Of a stretch of DNA of 64,000 nucleotides, positions 13,401 to 25,779 are shown piece after piece. Under the pieces are notes generated by a model. The model did no database searches. It saw nothing but the letters and a program-made list of their open reading frames with translations, and was not told where the DNA came from. The stretch is taken from NCBI RefSeq assembly GCF_005239225.2, contig NC_133295.1, positions 9,052,001-9,116,000 on the forward strand. The letters are read 5' to 3'. The translations under genes and the position numbers were made by a program. Position 1 is the first letter of the stretch. Each line of letters begins with the position of its first letter. This DNA comes from Populus alba. Taxonomy: Eukaryota > Streptophyta > Magnoliopsida > Malpighiales > Salicaceae.

Positions 13401-14270
13401 GTCGAATTGATTGCTTATTAGAGATTCTTTGATAAAATTTTAAAATATATATTGATTTAAGCCCTTGTTTTAGAATAAATAAGCAATGATTTTGGAGAAA
13501 TTTGATGAGTTTAAAATATAAAAATACCATGTACCTCATTTAATTTTGTTTAGTAGTTAGTTATTTTTGTAAATTTCATGTATTTAGGCTTCTTTAATTT
13601 ATTTTTTTTCTTTGTGTTATGTTTGAGTGAATAATAGAAAAGGAAATTTTTTTATAGCAAAATCATAAATCAATTAAAATTCTCTTTAGGAATTGTACAT
13701 AATCAAAAGAAATCAAAAGAAGATATATTTTTGGAAAAACATTTAATTTTTCTATTATGCTATTGGAATTTTTCCTTCTTGAATTCTTAGAGTAGCCCTT
13801 ATTGTTTTGGATATGACTTTTTTCTTATTAGGAAAATCAAGTGATTCTAGTGGAATTGAAAATCTAACTCAAAGGACTACAATTCATATGTTTATTACTT
13901 GGCCCAAACTAGCTTGCATCAAAGAGAAACTGAGGCCATAAAACATTGACATGATATAATCATATATGAAAACAGTTGTTTGTGTATTAAGTTAACTCTA
14001 CTAATTGAATTGAACATGCTAAGGAATAACCAAATGACATACCATATATGATTGAAAATACATAAAAGTCTAGTTTCTAGATAATTTTACGGTTCATGAT
14101 TTTGAGCATTTATTGTCATGGTTACGAGAAGTAGGAGTAATATTATTACCTTTAACAATGGTCGGGGTGTCTTTCTTTTTTATAGGGTATTCGGCCTTGC
14201 CCTTCTAATTCTGTTGTGATGGACTGCCCTCATTCTAGCCTTCCAATTGGGTTTCCAAGGTTTCGAGGGG
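10480..14270. other. Gene-free, degraded repeat DNA
   Basis: AT-rich sequence with only short chance reading frames on both strands. Some frames around 11.7-12.0 kb (minus) look as though they were once coding, but I could not match them to a domain. No splice-consistent gene model is visible. Confidence 0.5.
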
Positions 14271-14275
14271 CTTAA

Positions 14276-14762
14276 TGGTTGGCTTTGCCGAATGGTACTT
14301 TTTCATTTAAGCTATTTCTCCACCTTCATAACCATATGCACCATCTCCTTCATCTCCATATAATGATGCAACTCCACAATATAAGTTATATCATGTTTGA
14401 GGCCCTTCATGAATTTAGCCATAGTAGTCTCCCTATCCTCCTCAACATTAACTTGAATCATAGCAAGTTTCATCTCCTTAAAGTATCTCATTAACACTCT
14501 TTATATCTTGACTCAAACTTTACAACCTTTGATACAATTCTCTATAATAGTGGTTGGGCATAAATCTCCTTCTCATAAAGGATTTTATCTCATCCCAACT
14601 ATCCACTTGCCTCTTATAATTCCTCATGTAGTTTGTCACTAATTGGTCCCACCACACAATGACATAGTCAATAAAAGCAATCAAAGCAAGCTTGATGTTC
14701 TTGGGCTTTGGATAATTATAACACTAAAAAATCCACTCCACCTTCTTCTCCCATTCTAAATA
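14276..14762 (-). pseudogene. Ty3/gypsy gag (Retrotrans_gag) fragment
   Basis: Reading leftward from 14762, the minus strand encodes a typical gypsy gag core: a WEKKVEWIF segment, then VWWDQLVTN, SFMRRRFMPNHYYRELYQ, SLSQDIKSVNE and VNVEEDRETTMAKFMKGL. These follow the order and spacing of the Retrotrans_gag domain that builds the particle shell. Several stop codons and at least one frameshift interrupt it (one near the start, one after YQRL, one before YFKEMKL). No protease or polymerase follows in the expected direction, so only the gag core survives. Confidence 0.8.
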
Positions 14763-15276
14763 AACTTAAGGACCATTTTTCCCTTGAAAAACTAGTATTT
14801 TCAGCTTAGTTGTACACAAATCTCAGCATTAGATCATTTGTTGGCACTTAAAAAGAAGGTTATAAATGAATATAATAAATGTATTTTATCAAAAGATTTC
14901 TCAAAAAATAATTTGAGATGGAAGAACATAAGAATTCAAAATATAAAAAATAGTCTCTTAACTAGAAAGGTCCATATGTTATTGTTAAAGTTCTGGAGGG
15001 AGGTAATATCATCAAGCTAACAAAGCTAGGAAATTACACTCTCAAACAGTTAATGGTTGCTATTTAAGAAAAATTAATTACATTTACATAAATATTAAGT
15101 TGGTAAATGGTGTTACTAAACAAACTAAGGGATTCACCTAGAAATTACAACCATAAGATTACTCTAAAAATATATCGGTGGTATTTCAAAGTATAATTAA
15201 TTAGGCTTAAATTCTTGAATTGTTCAAATCTACGTTTCTTCTTATAGCATAAGTTTAAACTATTAAACAATCAGTT

Positions 15277-15298
15277 AATATATATATATATATATATA
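15277..15298. repeat. (TA)n microsatellite
   Basis: Eleven TA dinucleotides in a row. Confidence 0.9.
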
Positions 15299-15299
15299 A

Positions 15300-16930
15300 A
15301 AAAGAACATTATTGTGTGAATAAGATAGAAAAAATTATGGTTGTGTTTCATAAATATCCAGTACATAATCATTGTTTAGTTGAGAAATAACTAATGATCC
15401 TTGCTCTAAAAGATTCCAAAGATGAATGAACCTTATATAGGTCATTTGAAGCCTCTTTATTGATGGTCTTTACTGCCTAAGAAGAATAAAGGTGGTGTTC
15501 TCTTACTTCTAGAGAGATACATTTTTTTACATGATTCATGCCTTTAATCTCTCTAAAACTTAGATTAACCTCAGCCTTAGTAAACTCCTTCTCTACCCTA
15601 TCTAGTTTTTCCCTTATAAAAACCACATTGGCTTCTTGAGAATGGACCTACAAAGAAACATCTTTAAGGGACTAGTTAACATATTGGATAGTTGGATACT
15701 CATCTTCTTACTATCTCTCTATACTCTAAAAAAGTCATGGATAGCCTTATAGTCTTGTAACATTTTTGTTATATATCTCTACTAGTAAATAGAGGATTAA
15801 TATCTTTCCATAATTGTACCAAGACTTTCTTAACACAATCATAGATAGTTGTTCTAACACCATGGCCTCTTCTTCTTCAACAATAGATGCAAAAGCATCA
15901 ATATAGTGGTTCTAATAACTACTTTAGCCCTTAAAGACTCCTTAAAGGTATTAACCTTTGGACCATCAAAAAAATGATTGATTGATAAAATAAGCTAATC
16001 TCTTAAGCTAATTTTAATATGGTTAACCTTTATATTCACCTTATGCCATTGAAGTGGGAGGATATGATCACTCATGATGTTAGTTAGTGGTGGGGCTTAT
16101 GAGATAATAGGAGCAGCGATGTTGATATCCTTATTCTTTCCTTGTTTTTCTCTACCTCTATTATCTTGTAAGCTAGAAAGGTACTTTTCTAGTAAAGCAT
16201 TTACCTAGTAAATACAATTTCCAATAGGATGCACTCACTTTTGATACGAATAGTACATACCTTGAGAAGTTTCATTATTGAAGACTTAAGAGTACTAACT
16301 CTAAAAATAGGTAATGAAGGATTTTTGTTAGTAGCATTGGGACTTGGTTGAATCCTTTTTGAATGACCACTAATAGAGGAAAGTAGTGTTACAACACATT
16401 TAACACCTGGACTTCAAGAGCTGCTACAACAGTAGGAGCTAATATTTTGTTTTTGAAAAAAAGTCTCATAGTCAATGATGTTTGCATAACAAAACTCTAT
16501 TATCATCTCTACAAAAAAGAGTAAAAAAGGAGATGTAATTGAAGCAACTGACACCTATTCAACAACAACAATAATAATAATAAAAGATAAGTCAGGATGC
16601 TAAAATACTTATTAAAAGTTTATGCAGAATTTAATAAGATATATTATCCTAGGCCTAGTTCTTAACTTAACAATGAGAGCTTCATCTACACTATCATCTT
16701 CTAAGATAAGAGGATTTTAGGGTTTTTTAGGGACCATTATCAGTTTAAGTTAAGGAAGTAATATAGGTTAAGAAGTTGAGAATGAGAAAGCATCATAAAA
16801 CATAAACCGATAACCAATTACAATCAAAATAATTAAAGATAAGTGTTCTTACATAAGACCTATTAAGTAGGTCATTTGCTTAGCCTTCTAACCAAAATGT
16901 TAGAGGTTTTTCATGCTACTACCTTTAATA
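15300..16930. other. Gene-free, degraded repeat DNA
   Basis: No frame above about 60 codons and no recognised domain. It lies between the gag remnant and the possible plant-mobile-domain remnant. Confidence 0.45.
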
Positions 16931-16939
16931 AAAGACTCT

Positions 16940-17859
16940 TTATCTAAGAAAAATCTTTCTACTATTTGTTTTACAAATCAAATATATAGTGTATCTATAG
17001 TTTTCTTGTATAAAAAGGAAAATCTTAGACAATAACCAATGATGGGAGAGGTCTTGTATATTGAAGTAAGCAAAATAGTGTTCAACCATTTTAGTAACTT
17101 CTTGAACTCTATCTAAGCTATTAAAAGGTATCATGTTTGAACTAGTCATGTTTAACGTATTATATTTTAGGAAAAGGATACTTTAGATGAATCTCAAATG
17201 TATTTTTATAAAATGAGGCTTGTAGGGTTCACAATAACAATAGTTGTTCTTTGACACTAAATCAATTGCAAGCCTAAAATTTAGATCATGTATGTTAAAA
17301 TATTTCTCTAAACTATTATGTTTCCTTCTCATAATCCAACCTTTTATATTTGGGAACTAAGACCTATAAAGATCTTATCCGCATAGGTACAAGGATAAAC
17401 ATTAAATATCAATCCTCGTTGTAAGATACATAAAGGTTTTTATGAATCTTTTAAAAGAAGGATTCTCAAATAAGGTTTTAGTAGACTATTTTCTATGCAA
17501 ATAGAATTTAGGTTCAAGATTGCTTTAATATTGCTAAATTCTTCAAAATAGACAATAACCCAAGCATATATCCATCATAAGACTTTATAACTAACATCTT
17601 CCATTATTAAAAAGTGATTTTCACATCTATTTTGGCATTCTCCTAATGCCCTATAAATATGACTTAGTATAAAAGTTCTTAGGGCAACTATCCTACTTTT
17701 GGTTAAAGTTAGTGCCATCTTTAGGTAAGCTTTAATTGGTTTCTTAGACTTAAAATAGATTAGTATTTGTATATCTAATATAGCAAGAAGGGTATAATAT
17801 TTATATTTTTCTTTTTTCATCAACGCATTGGATTCATAAGCACCTAGTAATAAGCCCAC
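16940..17859 (-). pseudogene. Possible plant-mobile-domain (PMD) remnant
   Basis: The minus-strand frame from 17859 to 17575 gives 94 residues, and frames continue, with stops, to about 16940. The stretch K-M-A-L-T-L-T-K-S-R followed by a hydrophobic segment and SHIYRALGE resembles the part of the plant mobile domain where a basic/aliphatic helix precedes an (L/I)YxxL motif; after the stop, W-I-Y-A-W-V resembles the HYxxGWL motif. PMD proteins occur both as host MAIN/MAIL genes and inside transposons. This copy is interrupted and sits in transposon debris, so a transposon origin is likelier. It could also be chance similarity. Confidence 0.3.
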
Positions 17860-17869
17860 GAAGGGACTT

Positions 17870-20800
17870 GTATAGGTTTGGGTAGAAGCATAATTCTCCT
17901 TACTTGCTAGTTATAGGCTTCCAATTAGAGAAAGTAATAGTTCACATCCTATACTTGAAGAGAAAGATATTATTGGACTTTGACCATTATAGAGGAAGAG
18001 TGGCAAATAGTTGCCTATCAGGGTTTAGTTGCTTTATGATAATTGAATAACATTAAATCTTTCTTATAGCCTACCTAACCATGATATGCAATAGGCAAGG
18101 AAAAAGACGGTGCTTAGTCATATTAGAATTGGCTTCATCAATGTATTAAGATTTACATAGTCATCTTTTAGGGGAATCCTTTCTTTTTTAATAACCATAA
18201 CAAAATGGTGATATTCTTATTCTTTTCGTAATTTTTCATAAATAGGTTGAGATATTCTCTATCATGTCTCCTAGTGCAACACTAGAAATAGACTAATTGA
18301 TAATTGACAAGCAATCTACGTGGTTTTACTAATAAGGAAGAATTATGGATTTTGATGGAGAAGAGCTCGAGGATGCCATTATTATTTTTAAAAAGGAGAT
18401 TATTTAAGGTTCTTGATTAAGTCTTTAATGAAAAATCTCTATAGCTTTGAGGGAATATATGAATTTTTTTGTTGAAGAGGAAGAATATATGTAATTTAAG
18501 AAATTTATAAATCACGCCTAAAACCCAAAGCATATGAAGTTTTTAAAATTAAATTTGATTGACTAAAAAGTTTGACATATCATATATCTTTTAAAAACAT
18601 GATAGACTAATTTATGTTGACCAATGTTATTTACCTCATCATATTTGATTGATTTCATAATCAATTTTAGTATAAGTGTGATTGGTTAATATTTCTTTAT
18701 TTAAGAAATAAAGCAACTTGAAGGCATTGTTTACATCTAAAATAAACATACATGAGTCAAACAAGAACAACAATGATTATTCACCAGCAAAATAAGGAAT
18801 AAAGTTTAAATCAATTGTGAATCAAAAGAGTTCACCAGCAAACTAGGAAATATAGTTGAAATAAATTGTGAATTAGAAGAGTTGATCAATTTGAAAGAGT
18901 TCTTAATCGATAAGGAGAGTTAAAAGAGTAGTCAACTAAGAGATTATATGCTATGATTAATCTAAAAAAGTGATAGATCAACACAATTTAAACACACATA
19001 TAACCAGAAGATATAATTCTATTTAGAATAGAAGTCCTTAATAGAATAATTAATTAAAAGTCAGAGATTAGACTAGGATTCAAGTGACTATCAATAGAAA
19101 TGGAATTTAGCTTGTATTAGGATTTAATAAGTCTTTTTTTTTTTTTAATGTTTTAACAATATCTATATAAGTAGGATTTAAACTTTGTAATTACTAATAG
19201 TGTTAAATACTTATTTAAATTCCTATAATTTATCCTTTTTTCTCTTTAAATGGTTTATGTGTTTTAATTTTTTTATTGCTTTATCTATTTCTCCTATAAT
19301 TTATTTTTAAATTCAGATGTTTCTTTCTATAGTGGTGCTTTTAAAATAGATAACCCTTACAAAGGGTTCAAGATTTAAAGTCTTCATTTTATTTGATAGA
19401 GGTAGTTGTGACCTTGTTACAAATTTTATTTTAAATAAGCTTAATTAGAAGCAAATTTTAACATGTACCAATGCAATTTAACATTAGAAAAATACAAACA
19501 CTAACATAATTTCTCTAGCTAGTTACATCTTTCTTCAATTTGTATAAGTGCATGACTAAGATAATAAATAGCTTTTTCATGCCAAAAATCATTTTCTACT
19601 ACCAACATATTGCTTCTTTTTCTACAATGAATATTTGGTTATAACTAGAATGACATCTATGAAACTAAGTATTTCATTGTTAGATGCTGAATCGATTAGC
19701 ATATCAATAATTGTTAGAGCTTTTGATTTCACTTAGTTAATCTTACATAATTTATTATTGCTATTATAAAATTTAAAATCTTCATGTTGATGATGAAAGA
19801 TCCCTTAATTATTCAAAGTTTCTATCAAACAACATTAAAAATATTTTCACCTAATATTTCAACATATTTTCATGTAAATTAAATTATTTAAAGATTCATT
19901 AAGTTGTTTGGGTTTTTCTACAATCTTGTTAATCGAGTTAAAATATCTCTAGCTTTCACTCAACTAATGGTGTTTAATCCTAAAAGCTTTTAATACTAAA
20001 TTACCTCTTAGTCTCGTTATGATTCAATGGATCAAACGATAATTGGCTAGAAAATTAAAAATAATAAATCAATGATAAACACTCATCATAAAAAAGAAAT
20101 TGAAAATAAAATAACTTGAAATTTAAATTTTGGAATGAAAACTAGACTACATCAAAGCCTTAAAAAAATAACTTTAGCTCATAATAAATTTGAAATAAAT
20201 CATTCTCTTATTAGAATACATCAAAGAAAAATTAAGGAGAAAAATTAAACTCTTTTGCTTAGAATCAGTTAATGAAGTAACAACATCTAGCTTTTTTTTT
20301 TGTTCTCTCATTCACTCCTTCTCTCTCTCTTTCTTTTTTTTTTTTTTATGGTAAAAGAACTCTATTTTCTTTAAGCTCTGTACATGGTCTCTTTCCTTAA
20401 TCTCCTCTTGGTTCTTTTATCCAAAATATCTTTTTATTTGTTTCTTGATGTTTCTTCCAAAAATAGCAAATTCTAACTTCGTACTTCGACCTCTATTTTC
20501 ACTTTTTATAATGACTTATTATGAGAAATATATAAATATAAATGTTGTAGATATTGATCTTAGATTTTTTTCCCTGCTAAGATCATGTAATTTGAATAGT
20601 TGTATAGAAAGTTATGCTTGATTTAGCAAAATGTGTTCCTAAAATTTTTGATGCAATTTTCTCTTGTTATAGAATAGAAAATTTCACTTTTCTACTTCTC
20701 TTATTTCACAAAACATGTACACAATCTCTTCAAGGTAAATTTCCTTATTTAATTAACTTATAAATGTACTTCCATGAATTTAATAATAATTTCTACTAGC

Positions 20801-22290
20801 AAACCAAAGTAATTAATTGATAGCCAAATTTTCTGACATACCAAGAATCAAAGGCATTTTTTCTCTAGAGTTTGAAATTATATGTAAAAGATTTGGCAAA
20901 TCTCTCTTAGCTTTGAAATTATTTAATAATATATTTTTTAATCTCGTTACAAATAGATAGTGTAATGTTTGCCGACAGTTTAAAGGAGAAGAAGACGCTG
21001 AAGTTTCAATTTTCCCAACTTATTTATGAAAATACTATTAAAGAGTTTACATGTTATATTTCGTTTGACTATTGATATTCTCTCATTGTCTTTTCATATT
21101 TAGATTACCCTAAAAGTTTAACTCAAGATATAATAATATGTCAAGAAGCTCCTCATAAAGTTTCAGCCCAATGTAATAATTAGATTGAAAGTTATGCTCA
21201 ATAGCATAAAACTGGTTAATAAGTGATTTTACATCAAAATCTAAATTTTTTTTATTCAATCATTACTAGAACTATATCATTTATTTTTACTAAGTTCTCA
21301 AGACCATTTTTTTATTCTAAAATATATTTATTTTTCTATTTCATCATTTGTTTTTATTTATAAACTCAATAAAGTTTTACGGTAACATTATCGATTTTTA
21401 GCCGAGGTTTAAACCAATATTTTTTCATGTAGTTCTTTCTTAACCTTTTTTTTCCATTATACTTTCTTGGAATTATTTTTTCATTATAAAAAAACATCTA
21501 TTTTAAAAAAATTTTTTTTCTAATTTTTTAGATTTATAGGCAAAAATATTGATTGCAGGTTTATTAATTTGGACGGATAACTACATAGTAGGGTGCCAAT
21601 TTTACATCTTTTCTCAATCATATATATATATATATATATATATAATTTCTTCATTTGAGTACATTATTTTTTTTTCCAAGAGCTCCAATCATATACCTTC
21701 TTCTACTTTGCTTCTGATACACTAACACTTTCACTTTAGTATATACTCCAAATCTTTTTTCATTATGAGACATTGAAAAAAACTTTTTAGAAAATTTATA
21801 TTTAGCCTCTTTTTATTATTGTTTTTTATTTTTTTTTTTTAATTATATTTTATATGATGTAGTTTATAACTTTGTAGCATTTTACATCCTTATTTTAGCA
21901 CGCAAAAAAAAAAAGTTATAAAAAAAATATAATATTATTTACAAAATTGTCATTATATTCCATTTAATAATTAAAAAATCATTTCAATATAAGTGCCATA
22001 AATGAATTTAGAAACATTACTGTGATGACAAAATGCTTGATTGGTTTTAATAATTTTGTTAGCATTCATGAAATAGATGAAGAGGGTGCTCTCATTTACA
22101 GATTAAACAAAAGATAATGTCAGGTGAAGAAAAAGCTTACAAATACCAAACTGCAACAGCAGCCTAGTGAAATGCTAATGGAAACAAATTAATAATAATA
22201 AAAAAAAAGGATCTAAAAGTCCCTAAAAAATGTCAGAACTGAACTGGTATCAACAGATTTAGGCATCAATGTCTCCTTGTTTTTAGAGAG
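17870..22290. other. AT-rich intergenic sequence, no gene seen
   Basis: Long A/T-rich stretch with many homopolymer runs and no sustained reading frame on either strand. It contains one long (TA)n tract (21620-21644). Confidence 0.5.
21620..21644. repeat. (AT)n microsatellite
   Basis: Uninterrupted AT dinucleotides over 25 bases. Confidence 0.9.
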
Positions 22291-22363
22291 AGAATATGAG
22301 AGCAGTAAGAAGCATGGAGATAGATAAGGGTTTTTTATTGAAGTCACAATCAATCTCCATGGC

Positions 22364-22393
22364 ATCTTCTTCTTCTTCTTCTTCTTCTTCTTG
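22364..22393 (+). repeat. (TCT)n trinucleotide run
   Basis: Reads as a poly-serine run in the frame starting ATGGCATCT. It precedes the B-box fragment but lies in a different frame from it. Confidence 0.85.
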
Positions 22394-22402
22394 TTTAATC
22401 AA

Positions 22403-22660
22403 TCCAGGGAAGAGATCGATTATGCAAAACCTTGTTTGTCGTGCGATCAACATGTCCACTCCACAAACCTTCTCTTGCGCAAGCATGTCCGCTCACAGAT
22501 CTGCGACAATTGCACCTCGGAGTTGGTTTCTGTCCGCTGCGTAAATGACAACTTGATACTCTGTCAAGAGTGTGATTGGGATGTTCATGGTACTTATTTT
22601 ATGGCTGTCCCACAGCTCTTGATTTGGCTTCCATATGGGGTTTCTGGGGCGGTTGATTGA
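22403..22660 (+). pseudogene. CONSTANS-like (BBX) double B-box fragment, broken
   Basis: Intact members of this plant transcription-regulator family carry two N-terminal zinc-binding B-boxes for protein contacts. The frame over 22403-22590 gives CLSCDQHVHS-(T)NLL, RKHVRSQICDNC, SVRC and LCQECDWDVHG, which is the end of B-box 1 and nearly all of B-box 2 of the COL9-COL15 group. The first half of B-box 1 (C-x2-C…C) is missing: upstream the frame gives only an unrelated short leader, and the in-frame ATG at 22296 leads into another frame. After WDVHG the frame shifts; the expected TALDLASIWGF continues one frame over (about 22612-22645) and then meets a stop. No CCT domain is found downstream. 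I read it as a truncated, frameshifted copy of a COL14/COL15-like gene. A real gene with unusual splicing is less likely. Confidence 0.7.
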
Positions 22661-22939
22661 AAATTGAAGAACGCAATCAACAAAGATGTTAAAATTAGGA
22701 AAGAACAATTGAGTGGACAATTCACTTTCCCTCCTACACGTTCTTCGGTTCTAATCTCTGTGATCCATCTTCACTTCTTCTTTTTAACGTCTCTGGGAAG
22801 AGAGAGGAGGGAAGAAGGACGGGGAAGAGAGTGGAAAATAGAGAATCATTTATATATTATATACGAGGTAATTCAGTCATTTAATCCAAGTAAATTTATT
22901 AACATATCATTTATAGTCAGGCTATGTGCTTGAAGCCGG

Positions 22940-23490
22940 AACTTCGAATTTCGATATTTCATACAGAAACCTAAACAGTAGTTTTCCCATTTCATGTTTT
23001 CGTCACAGATGAAGATATGAAGGACTCCATACTCCATTGGGACTCTATACTTGTTGAATTTCTTTAAAAATGGAAAGACATTTACGCAGCTGTGTACACT
23101 GACAATAATACGGAAATTAAGCTGAGGAATACGTGCTGATGATGAAAGAAGAAGATGATCGTACAAGTAATTGATTAACAAGACAAACAATAGCGAGACT
23201 ACTAATTAATTGCACGATTTCTTCTCTCGCAGCACATGACCTTGATCCAATAGACAGCCAGGACTGTTCTCGAAATCACGAGGTTCCCCTCTTTAATTAA
23301 ATCCAGTGGCCTTTTTATTCTCTTTTATTCTTTTTATTCTTAAACATAAGAGGACGAGTCCAGGTTCACAATTTCCAATAAAGATTTACGTTAAGATCTT
23401 AGCATATGCTATGTACTGTTTTCTTACATTATTATAAATGCGTTGGGTGTATTTAATCTCTTGATTTTTCTTTTTTATATATATAAAAAT
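22940..23490. other. Intergenic, no gene seen
   Basis: Contains only short frames. A CT/TCT-rich segment near 23220 (TTTCTTCTCTCGCAG) resembles a splice acceptor, but I could not connect it to an exon. Confidence 0.4.
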
Positions 23491-23495
23491 CAACT

Positions 23496-23593
23496 GTTAT
23501 GAATCTGGTAGTTTCAGGTACCTAACGCCGTGAATTCTAGGAGAACTTCAGATCAAGTTGAAGAGAGCTTGTTAGCTTTACCAGATTCATAAC
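23496..23593. repeat. Perfect 15-bp inverted repeat enclosing a 68-base loop
   Basis: GTTATGAATCTGGTA at 23496-23510 is the exact reverse complement of 23579-23593. Inside are two further short pairings (CTAAC with GTTAG; ACTTCA with TGAAG), so a branched hairpin of about 98 nt could form. Confidence 0.75.
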
Positions 23594-23827
23594 TCGTCAA
23601 ATCCGCCTTCCATCCCGTTTCCAGTAGCACGTCCTCTCCGTCTGGTTAAATCAGAACCCCAATTTCTTTAAAATCCTTCTTCTCTTTTTGCTGCAATTTT
23701 TTTTTTTAAAGAATTGAACGTGTGATAAGTAACAACTACCTCTAATTAAATAACGTGGAGATTTCAAGTCTCGGACTCCAAGCAAAGGTATCCTTTTCTA
23801 AGAGCATCATGATGTAAAGAAAACCTG

Positions 23828-24617
23828 GAAGTTCTAGCGGAGAATAGGTTTGCAAGGAAAATGAAAGCAAGTCGAGAAAAGTTGTAAATAAAACCCTATA
23901 GAAAAAAACGAAGATATTTAAATTTACATGCAATTAAATATATGGGGTTAGCCATTGTTTATAATAATATACCATCATATTTATAATATTATAGAATTTG
24001 AGTCCTATTAATATAAGTAATTCCAATCCTATACAGATATTGATATAAATAAAAAAAATTTATTGAATTACAATATAAACTAAATTCCTTTTCTATTAAA
24101 TATTAGTATAATACATGGATGTAGACATTGAGAAACAAAAGATCATCATTTTGCTCTATACATTAGAAAGAAAGGATTCCCTTTCAGGATGACTATGTAA
24201 ATTTCAATACATGACCTCGAAGTTCTAGCAGAGAATAGGTTAGCAAGGAAAATGAAAGCAATAAAGAGAAAGCAAGTCGAGAAAAGTTGTAAATAAAACC
24301 CTATAGAAAAAATAAAGATATTTAAATTTACATGCAATTAAATATATGGGGTTGGCCATTGTTTATAATAATATACCATCATATTTATAATATTATAGAA
24401 TTTGAGTCCTATTAATATAAGTGATTCCAATCCTATACAGATATTGATATAAATAAAAAAAATTATTGAATTAAAATACAAACTAAATTCCTCGTCTATT
24501 AAGTACTAGTATAATACATGGATGTAGACATTGAGAAACAAAAGATCATCATTTTTCTCTATACATTAGAAAGAAAGGATTCCCTTTTTAGGATGACTAC
24601 GTAAATCTCAATACATG
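23828..24617 (+). repeat. Two-copy tandem duplication, ~391-bp unit
   Basis: Copy 1 (23828-24213) and copy 2 (24219-24617) start with GAAGTTCTAGC and end with the same ATTTCAATACATG-type sequence. They are nearly identical, with a short insertion (ATAAAGAGAA) in copy 2 and scattered substitutions. No coding content. Confidence 0.9.
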
Positions 24618-24858
24618 GATCAAATCATTACCTATGCAGCTAAGCATTGCCTTTGCCAAGATACTCCTAAATATTCCACTAAAGCTCCAGCATGAGCTAA
24701 AGTATCAATGATCTTATCTTATCTTGTTATTTCTATAGTACAATGTAGATATGGAGGGTAATTATATTGAGAATAGCCTAAAAATGAATTTACATCATCG
24801 ATTGATCATTCTTTGTCAACTCAGTAGCTTATATCCTTAAGTAATATATAAAGGTTTG

Positions 24859-25772
24859 CTGCAACCATATTATTCGATATTTTAACTCGTATTTAACTAG
24901 TGTTTTGCCTATATTTTATATATAAAATACCTTGATATTCTTTGTTTTATGTTTTAAAGGCACTTTTGGATGAAAGATGCAAAAATGAGTAAATTGGAGG
25001 TAATTGGTAGATTTGACCTTCAGTCGATGTTTTATGCAGAATGTGAGCTCTAGAGGTCAAAATGAAGTGATTCCAGTTGCATTAAAAAGCTAACATCCAT
25101 AAATTTCTAGAAATCTAAGGTAAGAAAATAAAATAAGGAAGAGTATGGAAATCACAGCCTTCAAAGTCAAATCTTGCAATTTGACATTGTTGACCTTCAG
25201 CCATTCCGACTTGAATATCTGGAGCTACAAAAGTCCAATTGATGCAAACTCAATTGTGTTTGATTCCTGACTCAAAGGCCTAAAACCTCTAAAACTTTCA
25301 GCCAAAAATGATGTTATATAAGGGAGATATGATTTTTCAAAGATGACAACTGAAATCTGCCAGCAAACAAGTTTTGTGAAGAAACGAGTCCAAATTATGT
25401 TCCAAAGCATCTAAACCGATATTCAAGTTTTTATTTCAGCAATTTAGCTCCTATAAGTCAAAGCTTGAAGATTTCATGCAAGGCTATTTCTTCCTTTTTA
25501 GAAAAATAGTTATTGAAGTATTAAATGTAAACAGTCTACTTAAGAGAGGATCTATTTGTAAAATAGAGACTAGGGTTTCCTAGGATATAAAAAGAAGAGG
25601 GGCATCCAAGGTTTGTTCTCTTGATAATTTTCTGATTTTATATAATTTTGCTTGATAGTTTTCTAATTTCTTTTGCTTCAACTTAGATAATGCCCAAACC
25701 CTCCCCCCCCCCCAAATTGCATATCATCTAGCATAAAAATCTGACTTGAACCTTCCTCGTGGGATTGACCCC
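24859..25772 (+). mobile_element. Dispersed LTR-like repeat, copy A
   Basis: Most of this segment is reproduced, in reverse orientation, at 51310-52866. It has a TATA-like box (GGATATAAAAAGAAG, about 25583) after CTAGGGTTTCC, a C homopolymer at about 25693-25703, and ends with TCGTGGGATTGACCCC, a sequence often seen at gypsy LTR ends. Copy A lacks about 600 bp present in the other copy between the TATA region and the homopolymer. Possible solo LTR or internal-deletion derivative. Confidence 0.7.
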
Positions 25773-25779
25773 TTGTTTG

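Noticed and set aside
22296..22544. ATG-led frame with a poly-Ser run before the B-box fragment
   Set aside because: It reads the B-box bases in the wrong frame; the Ser run is a TCT microsatellite. Kept only as part of the pseudogene discussion.
25681..25712. C homopolymer (and G homopolymer at 51.37 kb) as a structural element
   Set aside because: Both sit at the same site of one repeat family and differ only in length, so this is ordinary slippage in an LTR-like repeat.
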